The translations under genes and the position numbers were made by a program. A DNA stretch of 62,104 bases from Telmatospirillum sp. (GTDB taxonomy: Bacteria > Pseudomonadota > Alphaproteobacteria > CACIAM-22H2). Positions within the stretch are counted from its first letter, which is position 1. Every line of letters starts with the position of its first letter. This document shows positions 19,133-28,767 of the stretch, one piece after another. Below the pieces are notes generated by a model. That model made no database searches and was not told the origin of the DNA. It was given only the letters and a program-made list of their open reading frames with translations. The DNA is taken from positions 1 to 62,104 of the forward strand of contig JADCGL010000019.1 in assembly GCA_020248985.1 (NCBI GenBank), given 5' to 3'.

Positions 19133-20113
19133 CTAGAAATGGGTAAAGCCCGCCCGCACGAAGCGCTGCGCGCGGCCTGCCGCATCGAGGAAGCGCACCT
19201 GCGAATCGCCGCTTGCAAAACGCCCGATGCACGTGGCTTGCGTCTTGGCGGCAGCGGCCGCTCGCATGATCGCCGCGCGCGCCGGCCGCGGTGCCGCAAA
19301 CAGCAATTCGTAATCGTCGCCGCCCGTCGCGATGGTTTCCAACAAACCTGGATCGGCGGCAAGCGCTTTGGCAGCGCCGCGCGACAGCGGCAGCCGTGCG
19401 AGTTCGACGGTCGCTCCGAGCCCGGAGCGCGCGCACATATGGCCGAGATCGGCAGCGAGGCCGTCCGATACGTCCATCGCCGCGTGCGCAAGACCGACGA
19501 GCTTTTGCCCCAGCGCCAGCCGCGGCTGCGGCAGGCGATAGCGTGCGATCAGCGCCTTGCCGGGCTTCAGTGTGCCCTTGGCAACCAGAAGCCCCAAAGC
19601 CCCGTCGCCGAGCGTGCCCGACAGCCACAGATCGTCGCCCTCCCGCGCGCCATTGCGGCGCAGCATTCGCCCCTGCCCGACCTCGCCCAGCGCGGTGATG
19701 GCGATCGTGAGCGGCCCCGGCGTGGACGTGGTGTCGCCGCCGAGCAGCGGAATGTCGAAAGAGACGCCGTCGCGCGCTAGGCCGCGCGCAAAGGCCGCAA
19801 GAGCGCGGTCGTCCATATCCTTCGGCCGCGCCAGTGCGAGGAAATAGCCGATGGGCTTTGCCCCTTTGGCGGCGAGGTCGGAGAGATTGACGCGCAGCGC
19901 CTTGCGGGCAATGTCGGCGGGCGGATCGCTTGCAAAGAAATGCACGCCGGCTACGAGCGCATCGGCTGTCACCACGAGATCGTAGCGGGCTCGCGGGCGG
20001 ATGCAGGCCGCATCGTCGCCGAGATCGAGCGCGGCTTTGTTGCCGCGCGCCAGCGGTCGGAACAGTTTGGCGATGGTCGCGAACTCGCCGGAAAGGGCGG
20101 TGCGGCGCGCCAT
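19133..20113 (-). CDS. thiL: Thiamine-monophosphate kinase
   Basis: ThiL phosphorylates thiamine monophosphate to the active diphosphate. Signatures: LDLGDDAACI, VVTADALVAGVHF, LGGDTT, MDVSDGLAADLGHM and TGGDDYELLF, which carry the Mg/ATP-binding acidic residues. Length 326 is normal. The ATG lies two bases after the nusB stop. The nusB-thiL order is conserved in proteobacteria. Confidence 0.95.
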   Translation of the reverse strand: MARRTALSGEFATIAKLFRPLARGNKAALDLGDDAACIRPRARYDLVVTADALVAGVHFFASDPPADIARKALRVNLSDLAAKGAKPIGYFLALARPKDMDDRALAAFARGLARDGVSFDIPLLGGDTTSTPGPLTIAITALGEVGQGRMLRRNGAREGDDLWLSGTLGDGALGLLVAKGTLKPGKALIARYRLPQPRLALGQKLVGLAHAAMDVSDGLAADLGHMCARSGLGATVELARLPLSRGAAKALAADPGLLETIATGGDDYELLFAAPRPARAAIMRAAAAAKTQATCIGRFASGDSQVRFLDAAGRAQRFVRAGFTHF

Positions 20114-20115
20114 GG

Positions 20116-20604
20116 TTAGCGGCGCTCCGCCATCTCCGGTGCCCGGCACCCTTTGGCGATACGGTCGAGCACGCTGTTGATAAAGCCCACTTCGCGCCCG
20201 GCATCGAACTCAAGCGACAGATCGACATAGGCGTCGATCGCGGCGCGCGCGGGCACGTCGCCGCGCGCCAAGAGCTCGTACGCGCCGGCGCGCAGAATCG
20301 CACGCAGCACAGGATCGATGCGCGCAAGCGTCCAGCCTTGCGCCAAGGCCGGCGAGATCAGACCGTCGATCTCGGGCTTGCGCGCCCACGTGCCCTCAAC
20401 GAGATCGACGAAAAACTGCGGCTCGGCATCGGGCCAATCGGGCCCACCGAAACCGGGCTTCAGGCGATAGCGGCGGAACTGCTCGACCACGCCGTGCGGA
20501 TCCTCGCCCGCGAATTCGATCTGGTAGAGCGCTTGCACGGCCGCCAGCCGCGACGTGGTGCGGCCGTTCTTACTGCGCGCATGTTCGCGATCTGCGGCGC
20601 TCAT
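20116..20604 (-). CDS. nusB: Transcription antitermination factor NusB
   Basis: NusB binds boxA RNA with S10 and acts in rRNA antitermination. The 162-residue protein has the R-LAAVQALYQIEF start and the conserved ARIDPVLRAILRAGAYELL and AAIDAYVDLSLEF helices. The ATG overlaps the ribH stop (ATGA), the usual ribH-nusB coupling. A longer in-frame start upstream lies inside ribH and adds unrelated sequence. Confidence 0.94.
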   Translation of the reverse strand: MSAADREHARSKNGRTTSRLAAVQALYQIEFAGEDPHGVVEQFRRYRLKPGFGGPDWPDAEPQFFVDLVEGTWARKPEIDGLISPALAQGWTLARIDPVLRAILRAGAYELLARGDVPARAAIDAYVDLSLEFDAGREVGFINSVLDRIAKGCRAPEMAERR

Positions 20605-21089
20605 GGCGTCGAGGCCAGACGGCGCTTGAAAGCGATCATGGCAAGAGCCGCAACGGCCGCTCCATGGCCCTTGTCGCCTTCGCTGCGACGTGCGCGGGCC
20701 CAGGCTTGTTCCATGTTCTCGACCGTGAGGATACCGTAGCCGATCGCAAGGCCGCGCCGCACGGCGAGATCCTGGAGCCCGCGGGCACTCTCGCCGCACA
20801 CATAATCGTAGTGCGTGGTGTCGCCGCGAATCACGGCACCCAGCGCCACATAGCCGTCGTAGCCTGCCCCCGCCATATCGGCCATGGCGATGGCGCCCGG
20901 CAACTCGAAAGCGCCCGGCACGGCGACGCGTTCGGCAATGCCGCCGACGGAAGCGATCGCGGCTTCCGCCCCCTTGGCAAGTTCGTCGGCCAGATCGGCG
21001 TAGAAACGCGCTTCGACGATCAGCACGCGCGGACGCGTGCCGCCAAAATCGGCTGCCGTCGGCGAGGTGAAATCAGCGGACGCGAACAT
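20601..21089 (-). CDS. ribH: 6,7-dimethyl-8-ribityllumazine synthase
   Basis: RibH condenses the ribityl-pyrimidine with dihydroxybutanone phosphate. Motifs FELPGAIAMA, VALGAVIRGDTTHYDYV and GILTVENMEQAWAR are typical, with the His of THYDYV near the active site. Length is 162. Its start overlaps the end of the upstream ribB-type gene by 17 bases. Confidence 0.95.
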   Translation of the reverse strand: MFASADFTSPTAADFGGTRPRVLIVEARFYADLADELAKGAEAAIASVGGIAERVAVPGAFELPGAIAMADMAGAGYDGYVALGAVIRGDTTHYDYVCGESARGLQDLAVRRGLAIGYGILTVENMEQAWARARRSEGDKGHGAAVAALAMIAFKRRLASTP

Positions 21090-22260
21090 CGATGCTCTTG
21101 TGCCCCACAATGTTGAGGCCGTAGCCCTCGAGACCGACCACGGCGCGGCGCGCGTTGGACAGCAGCACCATGTCTTTGACGCCGAGATCGAGCAGGATCT
21201 GCGCGCCCACGCCGTAATCGCGCAGTTCCGGCCCGCCTTCCGGCGGCTTGCCTTCGCCCGCCTTCTCGCCGCCGAAGCGTGCGCGCACGCGGTCGGACAG
21301 GCTTGTCGCCCGCGGCTCGCGCAGCAGCACCAGCGCCCCGCGGCCAGCCGCCGCGATCGTGCGCATCGAGGCCTGCAGCGTGCCCGCACGCTGCAGCGTC
21401 TGGTCGCCCAGCACGTCGTCGAGCACGCTCAGCGCATGCATACGCACAAGCACGGGCTCGGACGTCGAGATGTCGCCCTTCACGAGGGCGATGTGTTCGG
21501 CATAGGCCGCACGGTTCACGTAGACGAGCATACGCCACGTGCCGCCATGTTCGCTTTCGAACGTGCTTTCGTGCACGCGGTCGACGATGCGGTCATTCTT
21601 GCGGCGAAACGCGATGAGGTCGGCGATCGTGGCGACCTTGAGGCCGTGATATTGCGCGAATTTCACGAGATCGGGCAGCCGCGCCATCGTGCCGTCGTCG
21701 TTCATGATCTCGCAGATCACGCCCGCCGGGATGAGGCCCGCCATGCGCGCGATGTCGACGGCCGCTTCCGTGTGGCCTGCGCGCACGAGCGTGCCGCCGT
21801 CGCGCGCCACGAGCGGGAAGATGTGGCCCGGGCTCACGATGTCGCGATGGTCCTTGGCGGGGTCGATCGCGACCTGCACCGTGCGCGCGCGGTCGTGCGC
21901 CGAAATGCCGGTCGAAATGCCGTCGCGCGCTTCGATCGAAACGGTGAAGGCGGTCTGGTGGCGCGAGGCGTTGTCCGCACTCATGAGCCGCAGGCCTAGC
22001 GTCTCGCAGCGCGCGCGCGTCATCGAGAGACAAATGAGGCCGCGCCCGTGCTTGGCCATGAAATTGATGGCCTCAGGTGTCGCGAACTGGGCCGGGATCA
22101 CGAGATCGCCCTCGTTCTCGCGGTTCTCGTCGTCGACCAGGATGAACATGCGACCGTTGCGCGCATCCTCGACGATCTCCTCGATCGACGACAGGAACGC
22201 GACTTCCGTCTGTCCGGTCGACAGAATCTCGGCTTGGCGCTGGGAGGGCTTGAAGGGCAC
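21073..22260 (-). CDS. ribB: DHBP synthase with degenerate GTP cyclohydrolase II domain (RibBX type)
   Basis: The N-terminal half is a complete 3,4-dihydroxy-2-butanone 4-phosphate synthase, with VDDENRENEGDL and MAKHGRGLICL. The C-terminal half aligns with GTP cyclohydrolase II but lacks its zinc Cys: the usual HSECLTGD and RCDCG are replaced by HALSVLDD and DQTLQRAG, and EGRG is missing. It should not hydrolyse GTP, though DYGVGAQILLDLG survives. Such RibBX forms are known in proteobacteria. The GTG at 22260 avoids overlap with ribE; an ATG at 22323 is the other option. A separate RibA must be encoded elsewhere. Confidence 0.9.
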   Translation of the reverse strand: MPFKPSQRQAEILSTGQTEVAFLSSIEEIVEDARNGRMFILVDDENRENEGDLVIPAQFATPEAINFMAKHGRGLICLSMTRARCETLGLRLMSADNASRHQTAFTVSIEARDGISTGISAHDRARTVQVAIDPAKDHRDIVSPGHIFPLVARDGGTLVRAGHTEAAVDIARMAGLIPAGVICEIMNDDGTMARLPDLVKFAQYHGLKVATIADLIAFRRKNDRIVDRVHESTFESEHGGTWRMLVYVNRAAYAEHIALVKGDISTSEPVLVRMHALSVLDDVLGDQTLQRAGTLQASMRTIAAAGRGALVLLREPRATSLSDRVRARFGGEKAGEGKPPEGGPELRDYGVGAQILLDLGVKDMVLLSNARRAVVGLEGYGLNIVGHKSIDVRVR

Positions 22261-22294
22261 GGGGGATTGTCCGCTGGGGTTGGCTGAAGCTGGG

Positions 22295-22906
22295 TCAGGC
22301 TTTGGCGAGAATACGCGCAACATAGCGCGCCAGCGCATCGACTTCCATGTTCACCCGCATCCCGGGCTTGAGCGTACCTAGGGTCGTCGCATGCCAGGTA
22401 TGCGGGATGATGTTGACGCCGAACTCGGCCGACCCGTCGGCCAAGTCGCGCACCTCGTTGACGGTGAGCGACACGCCGTCGATCGCGACCGAGCCTTTGG
22501 GCGCCATGTAGCGCGCAAACGTCGCAGGTACGGCGAAAACCAGTCGCCACGAACCCTGCTCGGGCGCGACCGAGCTGAGCACGGCCGTGCAATCGACATG
22601 GCCCGAAACGATATGCCCGCCGAGCTCGTCGCCGACGCGCAAACTGCCCTCGAGATTGACCTCGGTGCCGACCCGCCAGCCGCCGAGCGTGGTTTTGGAC
22701 AAGGTTTCGCCCGAGGCTTCGACCGCGAACCAGCCAGGGCCCTTGGCGATGGCGGTGAGGCAGCAGCCCGAGCACGCGATCGAAGCGCCGATCGCAAAGC
22801 GCTCGGTATCGAGGCCGGTTGCGATTTCAAGCCGCGTGTCGCTTGAGGCTTTTGCAGGTTCAAGAGCGCGCACGCGCCCGCGGTCGACGATGATGCCGGT
22901 AAACAT
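22295..22906 (-). CDS. ribE: Riboflavin synthase alpha chain
   Basis: This enzyme dismutates two lumazine molecules to riboflavin. It starts MFTGIIVDRG, and the two homologous halves are visible, with GCCLT in the first and GVSLT in the second. The gene is 203 residues and lies ten bases after ribD, with ribB next. I chose the ATG at 22906 because it exactly matches the family N-terminus. Confidence 0.95.
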   Translation of the reverse strand: MFTGIIVDRGRVRALEPAKASSDTRLEIATGLDTERFAIGASIACSGCCLTAIAKGPGWFAVEASGETLSKTTLGGWRVGTEVNLEGSLRVGDELGGHIVSGHVDCTAVLSSVAPEQGSWRLVFAVPATFARYMAPKGSVAIDGVSLTVNEVRDLADGSAEFGVNIIPHTWHATTLGTLKPGMRVNMEVDALARYVARILAKA

Positions 22907-22916
22907 GGCCGGGAAC

Positions 22917-23996
22917 TTAAGGCGCCCGGCCCCAAGTTTCCAGCACATCCTCGCCACATGGTTCGAGGGACGTGCGCACAAAACGCGGCGCTTGGTCGAG
23001 TTTTTCGAGCCCAAAGGCCGCTACGGCAGCGATTCCGTCGCCGCCGATCACATTGCCGGCCCCGAACCGCACCACGCGATCGACGAGATTTGCGCGCAAA
23101 AACGCCGCCGCGAGGCGCCCGCCCCCCTCAAGCAGCACGCGTGTGATGCCGCGCGCGGCCATGCCCTTCAGCACGTCGGCGGGGGCCAAATGCCCGTCCG
23201 CCGCTGCGACGAGGCGAAAGACTTCGACGCCGCTGGCATCGAGGGCGGCAGCACGCGCGCGGTCGGCGTCGGAGCGGGCAAACACCCAGGTCGGGCGCTC
23301 GCGCGCCGTCGCGACCAGCTTGGCCGTAAGCGGAATGCGCAAATGCCCGTCTACGACCGCGCGCACGCGGACCGCACTTTGCGTGCCCGGCAGCCGCACA
23401 TCGAGCATCGGATCGTCGGCCGCGACCGTGCCCGAGCCCACCATCGTCGCATCGTGCGACAGCCGCAGCGCATGCGCGCGTGCGCGCGCGGCCGGGCCCG
23501 TGATCCAGCGGCTTTCGCCGGTGCGCGTGGCGATGCGCCCATCGAGCGTGGTCGCAAGCTTCAGCGTGACGAGCGGCCGCCCGGCTTGGATGCGCAGCAG
23601 AAAACCCGCCGCGACCGCCTCGGCTTCGCTACGCCGCACATTTTCGACGACGGCAATACCCGCTTGGCGCAAACGCTCGAAGCCGCGGCCCGACACGCGC
23701 GGATCGGGATCGCCCAAGGCTGCCACGACGCGCGCGATGCCCGCTGCGATCAGCGCATCGGCGCAAGGCGGGGTTTGGCCGTGATGGCTGCACGGCTCGA
23801 GCGTGACGTACGCGGTCGCCCCCTCGGCCGCCGAGCCTGCAAGCGCGAGCGCTTGCGTTTCGGCATGCGGACGGCCGCCTGCTTGCGTCCAGCCGCGCCC
23901 GACGACATGGCCGTTCTTTACGACAACGCAGCCGACGGCAGGGTTCGGCCATGTCTGCCCCAGGCCGCGGCGCGCCAGGGACAGCGCCGCGTCCAT
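22917..23996 (-). CDS. ribD: Bifunctional deaminase-reductase of riboflavin synthesis
   Basis: The N-terminal zinc deaminase has HAETQAL and PCSHHGQTPPC. The C-terminal reductase begins near RPLVTLKLATTLDGRIA and includes VLLEGGGRLAAAFL. RibD carries out the second and third steps of riboflavin synthesis. The ATG at 23996 gives MDAALSLARRGLGQT, the expected N-terminus, and AGTGAGG lies 14 bases before it. Sixteen bases separate it from nrdR. Length 359. Confidence 0.95.
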   Translation of the reverse strand: MDAALSLARRGLGQTWPNPAVGCVVVKNGHVVGRGWTQAGGRPHAETQALALAGSAAEGATAYVTLEPCSHHGQTPPCADALIAAGIARVVAALGDPDPRVSGRGFERLRQAGIAVVENVRRSEAEAVAAGFLLRIQAGRPLVTLKLATTLDGRIATRTGESRWITGPAARARAHALRLSHDATMVGSGTVAADDPMLDVRLPGTQSAVRVRAVVDGHLRIPLTAKLVATARERPTWVFARSDADRARAAALDASGVEVFRLVAAADGHLAPADVLKGMAARGITRVLLEGGGRLAAAFLRANLVDRVVRFGAGNVIGGDGIAAVAAFGLEKLDQAPRFVRTSLEPCGEDVLETWGRAP

Positions 23997-24012
23997 GAAG
24001 CCTAAATCGGCC

Positions 24013-24471
24013 TCACTCGTCGTTGTCGCCGAGCTTGCCGACAAAATCTTCGAAATCCTTCGCCTCGCGGAAATTCTTGTAGACCGACGCGAAGCGGATA
24101 TAGGCGACATGGTCGAGCGTGCGCAGCGCGTCCATCACCATCTCGCCGACCACGGTCGACGGGATTTCGCTTTCGCCCAAGCTCTCGAGACGGCGCTGGA
24201 TGCCCGAGACGATGCGCTCGACGCGATCGGGCTCGACGGGGCGCTTGCGCACCGCATGCATCAGCGAGCGCAGGATCTTCTCGCGCTCGAAGGTCTCTTT
24301 CGCGCCGTTCTTCTTTACGATGGTGAGTTCGCGCAATTGCACGCGCTCGAACGTGGTGAAGCGCGAACCGCAGGACGGGCAGAAGCGCCGCCGCCGGATC
24401 GCCGAACCGTCTTCGGTCGGGCGCGAGTCTTTGACCTGGGTATCTTCGTGGCCGCAAAACGGACAGCGCAT
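24013..24471 (-). CDS. nrdR: Transcriptional repressor NrdR
   Basis: NrdR senses nucleotides and represses ribonucleotide reductase genes. It has a zinc ribbon (C3, C6, C31, C34 in CPFC and CPSC) followed by an ATP-cone ([14 protein letters not shown]). Length 152 is normal. The order glyA-nrdR-ribD is typical of alphaproteobacteria. Confidence 0.96.
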   Translation of the reverse strand: MRCPFCGHEDTQVKDSRPTEDGSAIRRRRFCPSCGSRFTTFERVQLRELTIVKKNGAKETFEREKILRSLMHAVRKRPVEPDRVERIVSGIQRRLESLGESEIPSTVVGEMVMDALRTLDHVAYIRFASVYKNFREAKDFEDFVGKLGDNDE

Positions 24472-24501
24472 GGGCGGGATTTTCCCTTCTTCTTGTCTGG
24501 C

Positions 24502-25821
24502 CTAGAAGCCGCGATAGATCGGGAAGCGCGCGGTGAGCGCCTTCACCTTGGCATGCACCGCCGCTTCGACGGCAGCGTTCTCACCTGTGTTGGAATGGGC
24601 AAGCCCGTTCAGCGTTTCGGCAATGAGATCGGCGATCGTGCGGAACTCGGCCGGGCCGAAACCGCGTGTGGTGCCCGCAGGCGTGCCGAGCCGGATGCCG
24701 GACGTGACCATCGGCTTTTGCGGATCGAACGGAATGCCGTTTTTGTTGCAGGTGAGGCCCGCACGCTCAAGGCTCTTTTCGGCGACAGTGCCGGTGAGGT
24801 TCTTGGGCCGCAGATCGACGAGCATCAAATGGCTATCCGTCCCGCCCGAGACGATCGCAAGCCCGTGCTCGACGAGGCGGGCCGCAAGGGCGCGCGCATT
24901 CTCGACCACGCGGGCGGCATAGGCTTTGAATTCGGGGCGCAGCGCTTCGCCGAACGCGACCGCCTTGGCGGCGATCACATGCATGAGCGGCCCGCCCTGC
25001 AGCCCCGGGAAGACGGCCGAGTTGAAGCGCTTGCCGAGATCTTCGTCCATCGACAGGATCATGCCGCCGCGGGGGCCGCGCAGCGTCTTGTGCGTGGTCG
25101 TGGTCACCACGTGCGCATGCGGCAGAGGGTTCGGATAGGCCCCGCCCGCGACGAGCCCCGCATAATGCGCCATATCGACCATCAGCACGGCACCGATCTT
25201 GTCGGCGACGGCGCGGAAGCGCGCAAAATCGATCTGCCGCGAATAGGCCGAACCGCCCGCGATGATGAGCTTCGGCTTTTCGGCGAGCGCCTTGGCTTCC
25301 ATCGCATCATAATCGATGAGCTGGTTGTCGGCGCGCACGCCGTAGGAAATCGGCTTGAACCATTTGCCGGATTGATTGGCGGGGGCGCCATGCGTCAAAT
25401 GCCCGCCTTCGGCCAGCGACATGCCCATGTAGGTGTCGCCCGGCTGCAGCAAAGCGAAGAAGACGGCCTGGTTCGCCTGGGCTCCCGAATGCGGCTGCAC
25501 ATTGGCGTAGTTGCAGCCGAACAGCTGCTTGGCGCGCGAGATGGCGAGCGTTTCGGCCTCGTCGACAAACGCGCAGCCACCGTAATAGCGCCGCCCCGGA
25601 TAGCCTTCGGCATATTTATTGGTCAGCACCGAGCCCTGCGCTTCGAGAACTGCGCGGCTCACGATGTTCTCGGATGCGATCAGCTCGATCTCGTTTTGCT
25701 GGCGCCCCAATTCGCGGTCGATCGACGCGCGAATGTCGGGATCAGAATCGGCCAAGCTCGTGCCGAAAAAGCGCTGGGCAAAATCGGCATCAAACGGGCG
25801 GACGGGTTCGGCAGACGACAT
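24502..25821 (-). CDS. glyA: Serine hydroxymethyltransferase
   Basis: GlyA interconverts serine and glycine and supplies C1 units. The PLP-binding Lys is K245 in [14 protein letters not shown], and [14 protein letters not shown] and YPGRRYYGG belong to the substrate pocket. Length 439 is slightly above average. It heads the one-carbon and riboflavin run with rpiB 30 bases upstream. Confidence 0.97.
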   Translation of the reverse strand: MSSAEPVRPFDADFAQRFFGTSLADSDPDIRASIDRELGRQQNEIELIASENIVSRAVLEAQGSVLTNKYAEGYPGRRYYGGCAFVDEAETLAISRAKQLFGCNYANVQPHSGAQANQAVFFALLQPGDTYMGMSLAEGGHLTHGAPANQSGKWFKPISYGVRADNQLIDYDAMEAKALAEKPKLIIAGGSAYSRQIDFARFRAVADKIGAVLMVDMAHYAGLVAGGAYPNPLPHAHVVTTTTHKTLRGPRGGMILSMDEDLGKRFNSAVFPGLQGGPLMHVIAAKAVAFGEALRPEFKAYAARVVENARALAARLVEHGLAIVSGGTDSHLMLVDLRPKNLTGTVAEKSLERAGLTCNKNGIPFDPQKPMVTSGIRLGTPAGTTRGFGPAEFRTIADLIAETLNGLAHSNTGENAAVEAAVHAKVKALTARFPIYRGF

Positions 25822-25851
25822 CGACAGAGTTTCCTTCGTTGAATAATTCGA

Positions 25852-26283
25852 TCAGCTGAGTTTGGCGACGCGGCGCTCATGGCGACCGCCGTCGAAGGGT
25901 GTCGCCAAGAAGACGTCGAGGCAAGCGCGCGCGGTCTCGGGCACGATCAGACGCGCGCCCAGCGCCAGCACATTGGCGTCGTTGTGCTGGCGGCATAGGC
26001 GGGCGGACGTCTCGTCGTGGCAGAGTGCTGCGCGCAGATGGCGATGGCGGTTGGCGGCGATCGATATGCCGATGCCGGAGCCGCAGATCAAAACGCCGCG
26101 CGCGGCTTCGCCGGCCGCGATACACGCCGCCAGACGGTCGGCATAGTCCGGATAATCGACGCTGTCGGCCGTGTGCGTGCCGAGATCGACGACGCGATAG
26201 CCGAGCTCGACCAAGCGTTTGGCCAGCATTGTTTTGAGTTCGACGCCGCCATGGTCGGCGGCAAGGGCGATGGGTTCTGACAT
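25852..26283 (-). CDS. rpiB: Ribose 5-phosphate isomerase B
   Basis: RpiB interconverts ribulose and ribose 5-phosphate. Residues seen: D10-H11 in AADHGG, C67 in LICGSGIGIS (the base), and H100 in RQHNDANVLALG. Length 143 fits. It is the first gene of the minus-strand cofactor run, giving pentose phosphate for the riboflavin branch. A 72-base gap, with no gene, separates it from the DUF6898 gene. Confidence 0.94.
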   Translation of the reverse strand: MSEPIALAADHGGVELKTMLAKRLVELGYRVVDLGTHTADSVDYPDYADRLAACIAAGEAARGVLICGSGIGISIAANRHRHLRAALCHDETSARLCRQHNDANVLALGARLIVPETARACLDVFLATPFDGGRHERRVAKLS

Positions 26284-26355
26284 GATGGGCCGGACCCTAC
26301 CATATCTCGTTGCGGCTCGACAATTGGCCCCAAGCGATTGCGATTTCTGCGCTTT

Positions 26356-26553
26356 TCAGCGATTTGGCGCGTCATCGATGCCGTGCCGCTTCAAAGCAGC
26401 AGCGAGCTTGCGCAAGGCATTGTTGCGCAGCACCAATTCGCTCGTGTTGGTGGGCCCGACGATCGACACTTCGAGCCCGGTCTCGGCGTCGATCGCCGTT
26501 GCCTTGGTGAAGGCGCCGATTTGGTGGAACTCGAAGAGCGTTTCGCGCGGCAT
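26356..26553 (-). CDS. DUF6898 family small protein
   Basis: A 65-residue protein with the pattern EFHQIGAFTKATAIDAETGLEVSIVGP, where FEFxxIGAxxKxxAID-x-TGxEVxIVGP is the recurring form in alphaproteobacterial proteins of this family. Function is unknown. Its divergent neighbour is a thioesterase. The 54-base region between carries AT-rich sequence and a short palindrome (TTTAG-GT-CTAAA at 26588-26599). Confidence 0.75.
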   Translation of the reverse strand: MPRETLFEFHQIGAFTKATAIDAETGLEVSIVGPTNTSELVLRNNALRKLAAALKRHGIDDAPNR

Positions 26554-26607
26554 GGCCCGTTCGTGCGGTTGGTTGCGGTCAAGATATTTTAGGTCTAAAG
26601 TAATTTC

Positions 26608-27069
26608 ATGTCAGCCGACGTTTTCAGCATCGCGCAGCAGATCCGCTTCAGCCATACCGATCCGGCCGGCATCGTCTATTTCCCGAACTATTTCGACTTC
26701 GCCAACGGCGTCGTCGAGGATTTCTACACCAAACGCCTCGGCGTGGACTACGCAAAGCTCATTTTTGACGAGCGCCGCGCCACGCCCATCGTGCATGCGG
26801 CCTGCGATTTTTTCGCGCCCTCGCGCATGGGCGAGACGCTGACGTTGACGCTGTTGCTGGACAGCGTCGGAAAAAGCTCGATCGCGTTTTCGATCTTCGG
26901 GCACGACGGAGACCGCTTGCGGCTGCAGTTGCGCATCGTGACGGTGTATATGGACCTCGACAGCGGCAAGTCGACGCCGATTCCCAAGGATCTGCGCCGA
27001 CGCTTTGCCGCCTACCAGCTTGCGGCCGCAGGCTGGACGCCGCCGCCCAAACCCGGAGCCGCCCCATGA
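26608..27069 (+). CDS. Acyl-CoA thioesterase (4HBT fold)
   Basis: The 153-residue hotdog-fold protein contains SHTDPAGIVYFPNYFDFANGV with the Asp of the 4-hydroxybenzoyl-CoA thioesterase family (the TDPAGIV motif). It probably releases free acids from CoA esters during lipid or amino acid breakdown. It overlaps ridA by an ATGA, so the two are translated together and probably belong with the downstream glutaryl-CoA dehydrogenase. Confidence 0.85.
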   Translation: MSADVFSIAQQIRFSHTDPAGIVYFPNYFDFANGVVEDFYTKRLGVDYAKLIFDERRATPIVHAACDFFAPSRMGETLTLTLLLDSVGKSSIAFSIFGHDGDRLRLQLRIVTVYMDLDSGKSTPIPKDLRRRFAAYQLAAAGWTPPPKPGAAP

Positions 27070-27476
27070 CCCAAGCCCCGCATCAAGCGATCCTGCCGCC
27101 CGGCTGGGACAAGCCCAAAGGCTACGCCAACGCGATCGTGGCCAGCGGCCGACAGATTTTCATCGCCGGCCAAATCGGCTGGAACCCCGCGAATTCGACC
27201 TTCGAAAGCGACGCCTTCGTCGACCAGGCGCGCCAAGCGCTTGCCAACATTGCGGCCCTGTTGGCGGCTGCGGGGGCAACGCCTGCGCATCTCGTGCGCC
27301 TAACCTGGTACGTCGTCGACAAGCACGAATATCTCGTCGATCTTGCCGCCGTCGGCAGCGCCTATCGCGACGTTCTGGGTCGCAATTTTCCGGCCATGAC
27401 GCTGGTCGAGGTCAAATCGCTGCTCGAACCGCGCGCGAAGGTCGAGATCGAAGCCACCGCCGTTCTGCCGGATTAG
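27066..27476 (+). CDS. RidA/YjgF family enamine deaminase
   Basis: A 136-residue RidA protein with WNPAN, RLTWYVVDKHEY and NFPAMTLVEVKSLLEPRAKVEIEA. Several RidA families remove reactive enamine/imine intermediates. The usual active-site Arg just before the C-terminal VEIEA segment is replaced by a Pro-Arg-Ala context, so its substrate may differ from that of canonical RidA. The gene follows the thioesterase and precedes glutaryl-CoA dehydrogenase by 63 bases. Confidence 0.85.
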   Translation: MTQAPHQAILPPGWDKPKGYANAIVASGRQIFIAGQIGWNPANSTFESDAFVDQARQALANIAALLAAAGATPAHLVRLTWYVVDKHEYLVDLAAVGSAYRDVLGRNFPAMTLVEVKSLLEPRAKVEIEATAVLPD

Positions 27477-27539
27477 GTAGCCAGCCGCCGCGCGCGCTCT
27501 ATAATCCATCTCGAAGAAGCTGCCCCCGAGGATCCCGCC

Positions 27540-28742
27540 ATGCCCGATACCGCTCCCGTGCCCACCAAAAAAGCCGCCTTCCAGTGGGAAGATCCGTTCC
27601 TGATGGACGCCGATCTCACCGAAGAAGAGCGCATGATCCGCGACGCCGCGCGCGCCTATTGCCAGGAAAAGCTGGCGCCGCGCGTGCAGCACGCGTTCCG
27701 CGAAGAAACGACCGACCGGTCGATCTTCAACGAGATGGGCGCCCTCGGCTTCCTCGGCTCCACGATCGAGGGCTATGGCTGCGCGGGCACGTCGTACGTC
27801 GCCTACGGCATCATCGCGCGCGAGGTCGAGCGCGTGGACAGCGGCTACCGCTCGATGATGAGCGTGCAGTCCTCGCTCGTGATGTATCCGATCCACGCCT
27901 ACGGCACGGAAGCCCAGCGCCAGAAATATCTCCCCAAGCTCGCCAGCGGCGAATGGGTAGGCTGCTTCGGATTGACCGAGCCCGACCACGGTTCGGACCC
28001 CGGCGGCATGCTCACGCGCGCGCGCAAAGTGGCCGACGGCTACGTGCTGTCGGGCAGCAAAATGTGGATCTCGAACTCGCCGATAGCCGACGTGTTCGTC
28101 GTGTGGGCCAAGGACGACGCGGGCGAGATCCGCGGCTTCGTGCTCGAAAAGGGCATGAAGGGCCTTTCCGCACCCAAGATCGAAGGCAAATTCAGCCTGC
28201 GCGCGTCGATCACGGGCGAGATCGTGATGGACGACGTGCATGTGCCCGACGAGGCGCTGCTGCCGAACGTCAAAGGCCTCAAAGGGCCGTTCGGCTGCCT
28301 CAACCGCGCACGCTACGGCATTGCGTGGGGTGCCCTAGGTGCCGCCGAATTCTGCTGGCATGCGGCGTTGCGCTACACGCTCGAGCGCAAGATGTTCGGC
28401 CGCCCCATCGCCGCCAACCAGCTCATCCAGAAAAAGCTCGCCGACATGCAGACCGAAATCTCGATCGGGCTGCTCGCCTGTTTGCGCGCCGGTCGCCTGA
28501 TGGACGAAGGGCGCCTCGCCCCCGAGACCATCAGCATCATCAAACGCAACAGCTGCGGCAAAGCGCTCGACATTGCGCGCATGGCGCGCGACATGCACGG
28601 CGGCAACGGCATCATGGACGAATACGGCGTGATCCGGCACATGCTGAATCTCGAAACCGTGAATACCTACGAAGGCACGCACGACATCCACGCTCTGATC
28701 CTGGGCCGCGCGCAGACAGGGATCCAGGCGTTCGGGCCCTAA
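27540..28742 (+). CDS. gcdH: Glutaryl-CoA dehydrogenase
   Basis: GcdH oxidatively decarboxylates glutaryl-CoA to crotonyl-CoA in lysine and tryptophan degradation. The FAD-dependent acyl-CoA dehydrogenase fold shows [14 protein letters not shown], and the catalytic Glu is E378 in [16 protein letters not shown], the segment typical of this subfamily. Length 400 matches. The neighbours suggest a small acyl-CoA breakdown set with the thioesterase and RidA protein. Confidence 0.94.
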   Translation: MPDTAPVPTKKAAFQWEDPFLMDADLTEEERMIRDAARAYCQEKLAPRVQHAFREETTDRSIFNEMGALGFLGSTIEGYGCAGTSYVAYGIIAREVERVDSGYRSMMSVQSSLVMYPIHAYGTEAQRQKYLPKLASGEWVGCFGLTEPDHGSDPGGMLTRARKVADGYVLSGSKMWISNSPIADVFVVWAKDDAGEIRGFVLEKGMKGLSAPKIEGKFSLRASITGEIVMDDVHVPDEALLPNVKGLKGPFGCLNRARYGIAWGALGAAEFCWHAALRYTLERKMFGRPIAANQLIQKKLADMQTEISIGLLACLRAGRLMDEGRLAPETISIIKRNSCGKALDIARMARDMHGGNGIMDEYGVIRHMLNLETVNTYEGTHDIHALILGRAQTGIQAFGP

Positions 28743-28767
28743 CGCCGTCATCCATCTTTCACATTGA

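Noticed and set aside
21073-24000. FMN riboswitch in the riboflavin genes
   Set aside because: The genes are tightly packed or overlap. No leader of about 120 bases with the conserved FMN element is seen before ribD or ribE.
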